DNA of 64,000 nt from Rhizobium mongolense USDA 1844 (GTDB lineage: Bacteria; Pseudomonadota; Alphaproteobacteria; Rhizobiales; Rhizobiaceae). Location: NCBI RefSeq assembly GCF_000419765.1, contig NZ_ATTQ01000006.1, positions 317,976 through 381,975 of the forward strand. The letters run 5' to 3'. The translations under genes and the position numbers were made by a program. This document shows, one piece after another, positions 9,259 through 17,178 of this stretch. The notes beneath the pieces were generated by a model, which saw nothing but the letters and a program-made list of their open reading frames with translations, did not search any database and was not told where the DNA came from. How positions within the stretch are numbered: the stretch's first letter is position 1; the number at the start of each line of letters is the position of its first letter.

Positions 9259-9500
9259 ACGGAACATACGAGTTCCAGACGCCTTCGATTCCGAAGCGGG
9301 CCGCATCGGGACAGCAAAACGTCCACGTAACAGTCGGCGTCTCCGCAGACAACAACGGCAACCTTATGCCGTTTGTCCAAGACGTCAGCCAGAAGAACAT
9401 CGCATCGGCTAGCCCCAAGATCGTGGCCGCTGCGAACCAAAATGTTGTTCCGACGATGGCGAAATACCAAGCGAACAAAGCGGGAGGGGAGTGGCGCTGA
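9246..9500 (+). pseudogene. C-terminal remnant of a phage tail tape-measure protein
   Basis: About 84 codons with no start of their own; upstream the frame runs into the host hydrolase gene. The sequence VHVTVGVSADNNGNLMPFV followed by a DVSQKN helix resembles the short C-terminal domain of tape-measure proteins in lambdoid and rhizobial siphophages. The next tail gene starts in a TGATG overlap with its stop, which is the normal late-gene arrangement. The remaining several hundred codons are missing, so the left end of the element has been deleted up to this point. Confidence 0.55.
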
Positions 9501-10201
9501 TGGCGGAAATTATTGAATGGCCCATCTGCACGCTCCGCCCGCAAGTCGTCAGCGCGAACCTCGTTCCCTACACCCGCAGCGGTGGGCGAACGCTAGGCGG
9601 CGTTGAGCCTGCAACTCGGACGGATCTCGGGTTCTGGAGCATCGACTACGGCAATGTCGTCATGCGCAACAAGACGCGCGCATCCTGGCAAACGTGGAAC
9701 GCCATCCGGCAGAAGCTGGGCGGCAACTCGGGACTGATCGCCGTACCGGTTCGTTCCAGCCTATCCGCGCCTTACGTCTCCGGACGTTTCGAGCCAGTGA
9801 TCGACACGGAGCACAGCGACGACAGCCTATTTGATGACGACACGCCGTATGTGCAGGGCGCCATTTCCGTTGTGACCGACGGCGTGACTGCGGTTGGCGC
9901 AACATCGATCCGGCTACGCATCATTAACGCCGACGCAAACCTTGTTGGCGTGCGCTTTTCATATCAGCACGCGCTCTACGAGACCGGACCGGTTACGGAA
10001 GTCGACGGAGACATCTGGACCGTGCCGATTTCGCCGACCGTGCGCGAGCTAATCCCTGCCGGCTCGGATCTGGAATTCGACCGTCCGACGTGCCTTTGCC
10101 ACTTGGTAGAGGATCGCGGGATGGACGTCGACCAGAACGCCGTTTCCAAGCAGGCGGGGCCGTCCGTCAGCTTCGTTGAGGCTGTGGATTACTGGTCGTA
10201 A
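9500..10201 (+). CDS. phage tail protein (tip or distal-tail module)
   Basis: A 233-residue protein directly following the tape-measure remnant; ATG 9500 overlaps its TGA, with GGAGGGG ten bases upstream. A GTG at 9491 is too close to that site. The sequence is rich in beta strands and has no membrane segment. The position after tape measure and before a hub-like protein matches the tail-tip module of siphophages, where two or three small proteins link tape measure to the receptor-binding protein. I cannot name the family with certainty; the call rests mainly on position. Confidence 0.62.
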   Translation: MAEIIEWPICTLRPQVVSANLVPYTRSGGRTLGGVEPATRTDLGFWSIDYGNVVMRNKTRASWQTWNAIRQKLGGNSGLIAVPVRSSLSAPYVSGRFEPVIDTEHSDDSLFDDDTPYVQGAISVVTDGVTAVGATSIRLRIINADANLVGVRFSYQHALYETGPVTEVDGDIWTVPISPTVRELIPAGSDLEFDRPTCLCHLVEDRGMDVDQNAVSKQAGPSVSFVEAVDYWS

Positions 10202-10251
10202 CGCGGCACATACGGGCAGCGGCAATACCCAAAAAATGAAGTTAGGGCGAC

Positions 10252-10824
10252 ATGGCTATTAAGTCACTGCGCATCCTTTGCGATGCCGTTTTGCCGGAAG
10301 AGACCATTCGCATCTGGGATGGCTCCGGCGGCAGGTTCGTCGATGGCGACGGCAACATCTATCGGCCAGCGCAATTCACAGAAGACGCGCTGCAATCGGT
10401 CGAAGCCGCCATCAACGGCGAGGCATATACCCTGGCGCTATCGCTCATATCAGTAAGCCAATCAGCAGCCGATAGCATCTGGGATTACGACGAAACGAGC
10501 TCGGTTCAGGGCTCGCCCTTCATCGTCAGGATTCTGATTTTGGACGAATTCGAGCAGCCCGACGGCGACCCAATCGTGGTTTTCACTGGCGAGATCGACA
10601 ACCTCGATGTCGCCGACGAGGCCGGTGCCGATGGCATCAAATCGATTGTCAACATTGAGATTACGAACCGCTTCACATTGCGCACCGTGACAAACGGCTC
10701 CGTTCTGTCGGACGTCGACCAGCGTGCACGCTCGGCCGTGCTGAATCCGTCGGCGGCAGATGATCAGTTCTGCAAGCGCGTGCCGCTGATGCGCGACCAG
10801 ACGATCAAGTGGCCGAATTGGTGA
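10252..10824 (+). CDS. phage tail-tip protein, DUF2163-like
   Basis: A 190-residue protein. An N-terminal beta-rich domain mentions IWDGSGGRFVDGDGNIY. The C-terminal part contains VFTGEIDNLDV, IEITNRFTLR and QRARSAVLNPSAADDQFC, close to the pattern seen in DUF2163 and phage hub proteins of gene-transfer-agent-like tails. The final residues WPNW end in TGA overlapping the GTG of the next gene. The pair followed by a small NlpC-like gene is the usual order in such tails. No truncation is evident. Confidence 0.62.
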   Translation: MAIKSLRILCDAVLPEETIRIWDGSGGRFVDGDGNIYRPAQFTEDALQSVEAAINGEAYTLALSLISVSQSAADSIWDYDETSSVQGSPFIVRILILDEFEQPDGDPIVVFTGEIDNLDVADEAGADGIKSIVNIEITNRFTLRTVTNGSVLSDVDQRARSAVLNPSAADDQFCKRVPLMRDQTIKWPNW

Positions 10825-11036
10825 CGCGGACAGATGACCTGGCAGCCTTCCTCGCCGACAACAACGCGCGCCCATGGCGACCTGGCCACGTCGATTGCTG
10901 CATTGTTTTGGCTGACTGGGCCTCGTGGCTTGGCCACGAGGATCCAGCCGACCACCTGCGCGGCATGTACGACAGCGATGAGGGCTTCCGCGCCATCATA
11001 GCGGCCCACCAGGGCGCAGTTCCCGTCGTCCAGTAG
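10821..11036 (+). CDS. truncated DUF6950-like tail-associated protein
   Basis: A 71-residue product starting at GTG 10821, whose GTGA overlaps the previous stop; GTG 10809 is an alternative. WRPGHVDCCIVLADWASWLGH followed by DPADHLRGMYDS matches the N-terminal half of small Cys-containing phage proteins (DUF6950, NlpC/P60-like) that usually run to about 130-140 residues. Here the frame stops soon after a helix, and a terminator follows 11 bp later. The protein is therefore probably truncated and inactive. Confidence 0.5.
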   Translation: MTRTDDLAAFLADNNARPWRPGHVDCCIVLADWASWLGHEDPADHLRGMYDSDEGFRAIIAAHQGAVPVVQ

Positions 11037-11046
11037 CCGTATTCCA

Positions 11047-11078
11047 GCCGCCTCTCCCTAATCGGGGAGGCGGCTTTT
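11047..11078 (+). terminator. terminator after the tail genes
   Basis: GCCGCCTC-CCC type stem with one bulge, loop TAATC, GGGGAGGCGGC, then TTTTTT. It ends the remaining late-gene transcript. Confidence 0.75.
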
Positions 11079-11220
11079 TTGTTATGTGCCTATCGCCCCC
11101 TAGGAAATAGGCCCGCGTGCCGTCATCGGCATCGACGGCATGGGTGTGACGTTCGCGGATGCCACCCGGCAGGTCAGCGCGGTCACTCTAGGGCGCGGAT
11201 CTCGCGCTGGACCGGGAATG

Positions 11221-11460
11221 TCAGCTTGGGCTTCCTACATACACGTAGTCACAGGTGCTGTCCGTTTGTTCTGCAAGCACCCATACACCTAGCCCGCCAC
11301 CTCCCGGTGCGGTATCGACGATGTAAGCTGGGCAGACCGGCTGACGGAAGGCAGGCTCATCGCTCCCGACCGTTGTTCGGCGCGGAAAGCTCCTCTTAGA
11401 GGTAAGCTTCGCTGTTTGTTCGCCGCCAACGGGCGCACTGGAATCCAGAGGTTCGGACAT
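11221..11460 (-). CDS. small hypothetical protein of the element
   Basis: A 79-residue frame with GGAG nine bases before its ATG. The product is polar at the N-terminus and ends in a Gly-rich segment (DTAPGGGGLGVWVL) and TCDYVYVGSPS. No family is recognised. The alternating hydrophobic pattern of the C-terminal half suggests a small beta-sheet protein. It starts a run of leftward small frames between 11221 and 11988. An A+T-rich stretch lies upstream (about 11470-11600) and may hold its promoter. Confidence 0.42.
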   Translation of the reverse strand: MSEPLDSSAPVGGEQTAKLTSKRSFPRRTTVGSDEPAFRQPVCPAYIVDTAPGGGGLGVWVLAEQTDSTCDYVYVGSPS

Positions 11461-11653
11461 GGATCTCGCTCCACAAAAAAATAATTCTCATGCTTAAGTT
11501 TAGAGCATTGGATATTTTTCGCTCTTTGGAGAGCATGATGGGATTGCCTGAGGTGCATTAGTTGATTAATGGCTAATATATATCTTCAACTTGCGATAGG
11601 TGCAAGCCTTTCATTTCGCACTGGATAGTGATTCCGTCCTTAACGCACGGCGG

Positions 11654-11812
11654 CTACGTCTCCGCTTCATACTCCTGATCAGCGATTTCATCGTCGAGGG
11701 CCGGAATGTCCTCGCGAATAATGCTGCTAAGGCTGCCGAGAAGATCAGCCAGTTCAAAATCACGATCTTCCGTAGCCTTTGCGGCCCGCGCCTCGGGACA
11801 AATGTGCCGCTT
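11654..11812 (-). pseudogene. possible remnant of a small acidic protein gene
   Basis: A 52-codon open stretch reads KRHICPEARAAKATEDRD, then FELADLLGSLSSIIRED, then IPALDDEIADQEYEAET, an acidic amphipathic helix pattern typical of real proteins. The frame has no ATG, GTG or TTG start after its upstream stop. It may be the 3' part of a broken gene or start at a non-standard codon. Weak evidence only. Confidence 0.25.
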
Positions 11813-11865
11813 TCACGGTCACACGACGCTGAAGAATCCACCGGCACTCTGATGCGCGGACGAGG

Positions 11866-11988
11866 CTAGCCCAAAAAGCCCAAGACCAACGCACTAAGAA
11901 GCGCTAATGCCACTGCCATCCCTATCAGGATCCACACGCCGCAGCCCCGTTTCGGGGGCTTTCCGGAATATCGATCGGGATCACCCAT
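11866..11988 (-). CDS. 40-residue single-pass membrane protein
   Basis: The product starts MGDPDRYSGKPPKRGCG, a short polar and basic cytoplasmic stretch, and then has one transmembrane helix (VWILIGMAVALALLSALVLG) up to the stop. GAGGGACG precedes the ATG. Positive residues before the helix predict an N-in topology. Small one-helix proteins are common in prophages (holin-like, exclusion or unknown roles); nothing here proves any of these. It is too short for routine gene finding. Confidence 0.5.
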   Translation of the reverse strand: MGDPDRYSGKPPKRGCGVWILIGMAVALALLSALVLGFLG

Positions 11989-12489
11989 TATGCGTCCCTC
12001 CCAAAAACTTCGCTGGATATGACAGCCGCCGCAGAGTGGGACCCGTCATATGAGGGCAGCCTATTCGCCGATCAAGGATCGCTCACCGTCATGCGGTGGC
12101 AATTCACGATAGTTCGTCCCCTGTGGCGGACCGCACGGCCACGTGCGGGGTTAAAGCACGGTTGCAGGAGATCTTGGCCGTACGATCCATTCCGCCGAAC
12201 ATCCGAGGCGGTTGAATGTTTCCCTTGTCCGTCGCCTCCAGCGACGCTTTTTTACCAAAATCCACGATAACTTGCAGATATTATCGGAGATCGGCGCATC
12301 CTATCATTATTCCGCGTCGATCAACGGCTGATTACCGCGGCGCAAGGGGCCATGCTCCTTGGCCGGGGTGACGTGGGATAGCCCCGGCAAAAAGGTAAAG
12401 CCTCAAAAAACATTTCATGCGGCTCCCGCTTTACTGCACGTGGCCGATGCTGGCACGTTAGATCCACAACAAGCGATTCGGGGGCGTTG
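11989..12489. other. 500-bp stretch without a convincing gene
   Basis: No frame here has a credible start and protein-like composition. It contains a terminator at 12230. The bases just before 12490 should hold the promoter and leader of the PagL-like gene. Confidence 0.5.
12230..12253 (+). terminator. orphan intrinsic terminator
   Basis: CGTCGC, loop CTCCA, GCGACG, then CTTTTTT. It is a perfect 6-bp stem with no clear gene upstream, possibly a leftover from a deleted plus-strand gene or the end of a small RNA. Confidence 0.55.
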
Positions 12490-13026
12490 ATGAAGTTAGT
12501 TTTCGCGGCGGCGCTGTTGCTGTCAGCCTCAGCAGCAGCCCAGGCGGAAGACCATCTATTCGACGAACTGCGTTTTGGCGCGTCCGCCTCAATACAGAGC
12601 GGCGACGAGCACGAGGACGGCGTCTTCCCGGAGGTGACGCTGTTTTTTGACCCGTTTGGGCACAATGAAGCCATTGGCATCCAGAAGCTGGTGCGCCCCC
12701 GCATTCACTTTGGCACGTCGATCGGAACCGGCGGTGAAGCGACCCAAGTCTTCACCGGCCTTTCCTGGACCGCCGATATCAATGACAAGCTTTTTGCCGA
12801 AGCCGGTTTTGGCGGCCTTATCCACACCGGCGACCTCGATGACGACGGCGACGGGCCGGCACTCGGCTGCCGTCTGCTGTTTCATGAATATGTTGGCCTG
12901 GGGTACCGTTTCGACGCCCACTGGAACGTCACGGCGCAAGTTGCACATTCCTCGAACGCAGATCTTTGTGCCGGTCCGAACGACGGCATGACGCGCGCCG
13001 GGCTGCAGCTGGGCTACAAATTCTAG
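12490..13026 (+). CDS. acyloxyacyl hydrolase / lipid A 3-O-deacylase (PagL-like), element copy
   Basis: A 178-residue protein with a cleavable signal peptide (about residues 1-20, ending AAAQA-ED) and an outer-membrane beta-barrel pattern finishing in GYKF, a C-terminal aromatic typical of barrel insertion. HFGTSIGTGGEATQVFTG and the HSSNADLC motif match the PagL/acyloxyacyl hydrolase family, in which the His and second Ser are catalytic and the following Asn contributes to the oxyanion hole. PagL removes the 3-O-acyl chain of lipid A. A DLDDDGDG stretch resembles a calcium-binding loop. It is about 92% identical over its last 112 residues to the chromosomal copy at 22624. In a prophage this would be a surface-modifying cargo gene. 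Confidence 0.75.
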   Translation: MKLVFAAALLLSASAAAQAEDHLFDELRFGASASIQSGDEHEDGVFPEVTLFFDPFGHNEAIGIQKLVRPRIHFGTSIGTGGEATQVFTGLSWTADINDKLFAEAGFGGLIHTGDLDDDGDGPALGCRLLFHEYVGLGYRFDAHWNVTAQVAHSSNADLCAGPNDGMTRAGLQLGYKF

Positions 13027-13064
13027 AACGTAATCAAATCCGAAGGCTCGCAGAATCGTCAGCG

Positions 13065-13217
13065 TCATCGCCACTGGCGGGCGGGCGACCCACTGGTAAG
13101 ATCGAGATAAATGCGCCCGAACTGCAAATCGCCATCCACAGAGACAAAGTCTTGGTGGCCTTCGCCGGGCCATGTCTCGCGCCATTTGTATTTCGGCTGA
13201 TATTCTCCCGTCGTCAT
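13065..13217 (-). CDS. small hypothetical protein, 50 residues
   Basis: A convergent frame beginning MTTGEYQPKYKWRETWPGEG and continuing HQDFVSVDGDLQFGRIYLDL, a well-formed aromatic-rich small protein. A weak GAG precedes the ATG. The end (SPARQWR) looks abrupt and may reflect a frameshift close to the stop. The family was not identified with certainty. It lies between the PagL-like gene and the ligase remnant. Confidence 0.4.
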   Translation of the reverse strand: MTTGEYQPKYKWRETWPGEGHQDFVSVDGDLQFGRIYLDLTSGSPARQWR

Positions 13218-13266
13218 TGTCTCAAATTTCGTTTTCTTTTTAAGTATTCCCTGATGTAATCATCAG

Positions 13267-14305
13267 ATGGCAAAGTCTCCACCTTCAAAGCCTCTGCTCG
13301 CCACCGATAAGCCGCTTCGCTCCCGAGCACGCAAGCCACGCGATCCGGCGCAGCCGAACCTTCCCCTCGATCCCATGCCAGACCGCATAGAGCCGTGCCT
13401 GGCGCTGTTGAAACCCAGACCGCCCAAGGGGGCGGAGTGGGCCTTCGAAATCAAATGGGACGGCTATCGCATTGCCATCCATATCGAGCCGAAAGGCGTT
13501 CGCATTTGTAACCAGCGGCCATGATTGGACGGATCGCTTTCCGGCCATCGCAAAAGCGGCGAAAAAGCTCGACGTGGCGACTGCGATCCTTGATGGCGAG
13601 GCTGTCGTGCTCGACGAGCAAGGCCGGTCCGATTTCGGACTGCTGCAGCAATCGCTCGGCGACCGGGGCGGCAAGCGCATCTCAACCGAAGCGATCTTCA
13701 TGGCCTTCGACCTTCTCTATTTCGACGGCCATGATCTGAGGCCGTTGGAATTCACCGCGCGACGGCATCTCTTGGAGGGTCTGATCAAGAGCCGGGACGA
13801 TGTCATCCGGATTTCGGAGGAGATCGAGGCAGACGGAGACCGGTTGTTTTTCGCTGCCTGCGAGCACGGCCTTGAGGGCATCATCGCGAAAGACCGTGAG
13901 AGCCCGTATCGCTCTGGCCGGCGTGGCGACTGGCAGAAGATCAAATGCATCCAGAGCGACGGCTTCGCGATCGTCGGTTATGAGCATTCGTTCGTTGCGC
14001 GGGCAGGGATTGGTTCATTGCTGCTGGGGGCGAGCCACGGCCGCAAGCTGGTCTATGTCGGATCGGTCGGGACCGGCTTCAATGAACGAACGGCGCATGA
14101 ACTGCGCGAAGCTCTCGACAAGTTGAAAGTCAAGAAGCCGTCTGTGGAATATTCCGGCCGGCGCAAATATATCGTCTGGGTGAAGCCAACACTGGTGGCA
14201 GAGGTCGAATATCGCGCATGGACGCATGACGGCAAGCTGCGGCAGTCGTCGTACAAGGGGCTGCGTGAGGCTGACGAGAATGTGGAGATTTATGAGATTG
14301 AGTGA
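13267..14305 (+). pseudogene. ATP-dependent DNA ligase (LigD ligase-domain type), frameshifted
   Basis: Two overlapping frames together encode about 345 residues of an ATP-dependent ligase. The first (to about residue 80) carries adenylation motif I, EIKWDGYR with K63. The second carries LDGEAVVLDEQG, FDLLYFDGHDLR, EGIIAKDRESPYRSGRR, WQKIK and the OB-fold end. One extra T in the TTT run at 13505-13507 breaks the frame between KGVRI and VTSGHDW. It has only the ligase domain, not the polymerase or phosphoesterase domains of full LigD. Such stand-alone ligases act in end joining. A sequencing error would restore it. Confidence 0.7.
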
Positions 14306-14355
14306 GGCCTTCACGTCGATTCCTCACCACGTTGATCGACGTTGCGAGAAAACAA

Positions 14356-14844
14356 CTACCTGTCGATGCGAGGTAACCCCGACCCGTCGGGCGCGTCCTT
14401 AATGGCCCTATGGAGTGCTCGCTTGGAGACGGCTCGTTGGTCGCGCCACCCTTCTGGCATCTCGCGGAGTACCAAATCCTCCGGACCGTTGTAGTGCACC
14501 TTTCCAGTCCTCTTCTCCAGGTTAAAGCTAAAGAAAAGCAGGTGATCCGCGCGCTTTTCCACGGGGCGAAACACTGGGCTTCGTCCGGTGATGGTTGCTT
14601 TAACCTGCACAGATCGACCGTCAGGCGCGTGGCCGTCGATTCCCGAGCCGTTCGTCTCACATAGCTCGATCCCAAAAAGTTCGGCGGCTATAGCTTCGCC
14701 AATATCCCCTATGAACTTGCCGTCTAATGTGAAGCTCAGTCCAGTCTTGGCGTAATGTTCTACGACAGCTTTATGTGCGGCGACCAAGTTATCAATAACT
14801 TCTGGCAGTTCAAACTCGTCGCCTGACGGCGCATTTGTGTTCAT
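14356..14844 (-). CDS. predicted PD-(D/E)XK-like nuclease (DUF6998 type)
   Basis: A 162-residue protein. After an N-terminal helical part, GDIGEAIAAELFGIEL (E50), GIDGHAPDGRSVQVKAT (D70, K82) and FFSFNLEKRTGKVHYNGPE give the E...D...xK arrangement of the restriction-endonuclease fold. That makes it a likely DNA-cleaving or DNA-binding protein, probably of the DUF6998 family. It starts 2 bp after the stop of the lipoprotein gene, so the two form an operon. Target and biological role are unknown; anti-phage or restriction-like action is a hypothesis. It converges with the ligase remnant. Confidence 0.55.
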   Translation of the reverse strand: MNTNAPSGDEFELPEVIDNLVAAHKAVVEHYAKTGLSFTLDGKFIGDIGEAIAAELFGIELCETNGSGIDGHAPDGRSVQVKATITGRSPVFRPVEKRADHLLFFSFNLEKRTGKVHYNGPEDLVLREMPEGWRDQRAVSKRALHRAIKDAPDGSGLPRIDR

Positions 14845-14846
14845 TC

Positions 14847-15185
14847 TTAAGAGCTCGCGCAGTTCTTGCTACGCATCGCGGATTGGATCGCCTGCACCTT
14901 GCCCTTCGACACAGCGACTTGCCCTTCCTTGTCGCCGCCGAACGTGCTGGACGCTGGCACACCAATTAGGAAAACGCCGACCGCATCGCCAGTGGCGGCC
15001 TGGTTCTGGGCTTTAGACAGCGCTGCCAGGTTCTCCTGCTCTTTCACGAGCTCGGTTGCGAGCACGGGACATGGCGAGCCGGTATAGGCCGCCATCGGAA
15101 TGTCGGCCGGTACAATTGCATCCGGTCGTTTGGCGCACGAGATTGCGGCCAGCAAGATTGCCAGCGAAGCGTAACGAATTTTCAT
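14847..15185 (-). CDS. predicted lipoprotein of the element
   Basis: A 112-residue product with a lipoprotein signal: MKIRYASLAILLAAISC, lipobox AAIS-C17. The mature part has a conserved-looking core (CPVLATELVKEQENLAALSK, then AVGVFLIGVPASSTFGGDKEG) and a second Cys near the end, possibly paired with the CPVL cysteine. GAAGGGG precedes the ATG. It is predicted to be anchored in the periplasm. Phage-encoded lipoproteins can block superinfection or act in lysis, but neither is shown here. First gene of a two-gene operon with the predicted nuclease. Confidence 0.6.
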   Translation of the reverse strand: MKIRYASLAILLAAISCAKRPDAIVPADIPMAAYTGSPCPVLATELVKEQENLAALSKAQNQAATGDAVGVFLIGVPASSTFGGDKEGQVAVSKGKVQAIQSAMRSKNCASS

Positions 15186-15401
15186 AATGCCCCTTCAGGA
15201 AGACTCTTAACTCAAGCCCAGACTATGCATACAGCGCTTTTGCTTGAAAAGGGGTAATGTAGGGTTGAGTTGGCTTATCCACGGCTGCAACTGACGTTAG
15301 CGCCAGAAGCAGTCGTTCGCCAAGAGAAAAGGCCGGGCGAAACTCGCACCGACCTTCTCGATCGATCTCAATGACAACGGTCATACAGCCGGTCACAAGA
15401 G

Positions 15402-15707
15402 CTACTGTGCTGATGGTGCTGCCGGAGGAGTGACCGGCGCCGGAGTTGCATTGTTGTCAGCCGGCGGGGACGGCGTCGCCGGTGCTAGAGCAGGCTCCGA
15501 ATTCGTCGTTGAAGCGGTTGTCGCAGGGTCCGTATCCGGCTCATCGAGCCACTCTACGATTGCGAAAGCCGCAATCGCGAAGACTGCGATCCCGGCGATC
15601 CAAGCGGCCCACGAAGGCCGGCGAAGTGGTGTCGTGCGTAGGTCAGGCTCGCTGGTCGGGTTAAGCGGGCGGTTCGGGTCGTTTGGGTTGTTCGGGTCGT
15701 ATGTCAT
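15402..15707 (-). CDS. single-pass membrane protein with Pro/Ala/Thr-rich tail
   Basis: A 101-residue protein: an Asn/Pro-rich cytoplasmic N-terminus (YDPNNPNDPNRPLNP), one transmembrane helix near residues 34-52 (WAAWIAGIAVFAIAAFAIV), and a disordered Pro/Ala/Thr tail. AGGAAAG precedes ATG 15707; the longer frame to 15797 is unsupported. The pattern resembles small cell-envelope proteins of rhizobia. Function unknown. Confidence 0.55.
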   Translation of the reverse strand: MTYDPNNPNDPNRPLNPTSEPDLRTTPLRRPSWAAWIAGIAVFAIAAFAIVEWLDEPDTDPATTASTTNSEPALAPATPSPPADNNATPAPVTPPAAPSAQ

Positions 15708-15832
15708 GCCACTTTCCTCATCTCTGGTGGTAGTGAAATGAAGCGATGGCGTGTTTGTTCCGCTCCGACGCCGGCTCGGTCGATATGTGTGGGCCATCCA
15801 GCACGATGTGACGCGTCCGATTCATCGCTGAG

Positions 15833-16018
15833 TCAGTGAACGAGCTTCGGCGCATCCTCGATTTGCTCAAGGATGTGAATTAGCCCCAAAACGGCCCTTT
15901 TATTGAGACCCGCCAGTATAAGACCTGACCTTTCAGCCGTTTGGCCGGTGCGACGATCGAAGATGGTCCAAGTCTGATCCGCTTGCTTTCGCGCTTCGAA
16001 GCGCGGTTCTGCTGGCAT
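15833..16018 (-). CDS. small hypothetical protein, 61 residues
   Basis: ATG 16018 is preceded by GGAG at 7 nt. The product has a strand-rich start (EPRFEARKQADQTWTIFDRR) and a C-terminal helix (AVLGLIHILEQIED), a compact domain seen in many small rhizobial proteins of unknown function. An in-frame extension to 16147 is possible but unlikely. No membrane segment. Confidence 0.5.
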   Translation of the reverse strand: MPAEPRFEARKQADQTWTIFDRRTGQTAERSGLILAGLNKRAVLGLIHILEQIEDAPKLVH

Positions 16019-16607
16019 GCTCTCACTCCAATTTAGGCCGATGGCGGAGAACAGGGACGCCGCGCAAGCAGGATCACACGGGCGACGGCTCCTGTAAAGC
16101 TTGCCGGGCGCCGCTATTTTCTCGCCCACCTGCAACTTCAACTGCAACGAGCACTACGACTTGGTTAGGCAGGACCTCGGCATGAGATGGGACTTTGTGA
16201 ATGGGTATGTGGAAGGGGCTTCTCTAAGAGCGGTGAAAAGCCCAATGATCGAGCGCGGCACGATATCGCTACGCTTCACCAATGCCTTGCTGAATGTTAG
16301 AGTAATAGGCATGAAAAACGCTGCGCTTGTGAAAAGCCGTCGACCGAGAAAGATCAAGCCTGATCGCCAAGCGATCAGGGAAGAGACGAGCACGAGTTTG
16401 CTCTGGCCACGAACCCTGGTCGCCAAAGACAGGCGGCCACGTAGGAAGCTCTAACTTTGCTGCACACGGGTTTTACCCAACGTCAACTCACGCGGCATTT
16501 TCATTGAGGAACTTCCAGGGCCCGTCTCGACCCACGCCGAAAGCCCGGAGACGTCAGGCCGCAATAAGCGGCGGCCTTTTTGCGGCCGATAAGGCGGGGG
16601 GCTTCTG
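16019..16607. other. 590-bp stretch with no convincing gene
   Basis: Frames on both strands (plus 16101-16454; minus 16154-16426 from TTG) lack a good start and recognisable composition. The only clear structure is the terminator at 16556. Confidence 0.45.
16556..16581 (+). terminator. plus-strand intrinsic terminator
   Basis: AGGCCGC, 8-nt loop, GCGGCCT, then TTT. It is oriented for plus-strand transcripts, opposite to the leftward operon that ends at 16608. Confidence 0.5.
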
Positions 16608-16874
16608 TCATTCCCCCTCTCCAGTTCGCGCTTTTGCTTGGCGCATAGCCTCTCGTCGTTCGATTCTCTTGGCCTTTGCGGCTAGCCGCGCCTCGCGGCG
16701 TTCTGCCTTTGCCCTCTCGGCGGCAATGTGTTTCTCTTCTTCGTGCCGGTCAGCCTCGGCTATCTCTTCACGAATTTCTTCAGCCAAATCCTCGAACGAC
16801 TGATCGAAAGTATCGGCATCAAAGACCCAATTCTCGGGAAGTGCTGCCAGGAATGAGTTCTTCGATTGGCTCGA
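16608..16874 (-). CDS. charged coiled-coil protein, start unclear
   Basis: An open frame of 88 codons between TAG 16875-16877 and TGA 16608. It encodes FLAALPENWVFDADTF followed by a long Glu/Arg/Ala helix (EEIREEIAEADRHEEE, then AERRE and AKRIERREAMRQ). The composition is clearly protein-like, yet the frame has no ATG or GTG; TTG 16793 is badly spaced. It overlaps the end of the next upstream gene in the +1 frame. Either a +1 shift fuses the two, or one base was lost, or a rare start is used. No specific function. Confidence 0.4.
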   Translation of the reverse strand, partial: SSQSKNSFLAALPENWVFDADTFDQSFEDLAEEIREEIAEADRHEEEKHIAAERAKAERREARLAAKAKRIERREAMRQAKARTGEGE

Positions 16875-17178
16875 CTATCAGTGCCCATCCTTGGCGCTCC
16901 GGCGTGCCAATGTGCATTCTCTGCTTAACGACGAATTGGTTGTAACCGTCGGACCCGATGATGCTCAGGATATCGGCGAGAGCCGGAAGGATCCCGCCAT
17001 AGTCTGAAAGGCAGCATCCAGCGATACGGTTGATCTCGCCAGTTGCGGCGCGTTTGTACACACCGACGTGAGGCTCGTCGGCGGAGGTACTCGTCAGCTC
17101 AGCCAGCTCATTATACAGTTGTCCGATGCTCTTTTGCGCGGGCATTTGGCCAATGCCAGTTTCCAGTTCCTCTCTCAT
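16819..17178 (-). CDS. hypothetical protein in the element control operon
   Basis: A 119-residue protein. ATG 17178 overlaps the TGA of the upstream HTH gene (ATGA), so translation is coupled. It has an N-terminal helix (MREELETGIGQM), a middle part with CCLSDYGGILPALADILSII, and a strand-rich end (QRQGWALIVEPIEEL type). No family is recognised. Its last 18 codons overlap the coiled-coil frame at 16608, which may be its frameshifted continuation. Confidence 0.55.
   Translation of the reverse strand: MREELETGIGQMPAQKSIGQLYNELAELTSTSADEPHVGVYKRAATGEINRIAGCCLSDYGGILPALADILSIIGSDGYNQFVVKQRMHIGTPERQGWALIVEPIEELIPGSTSRELGL

Noticed and set aside
16101..16454. 117-codon plus-strand frame in the element
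   Set aside because: No ribosome site and no protein-like pattern, although a plus-strand terminator lies 100 bp later.
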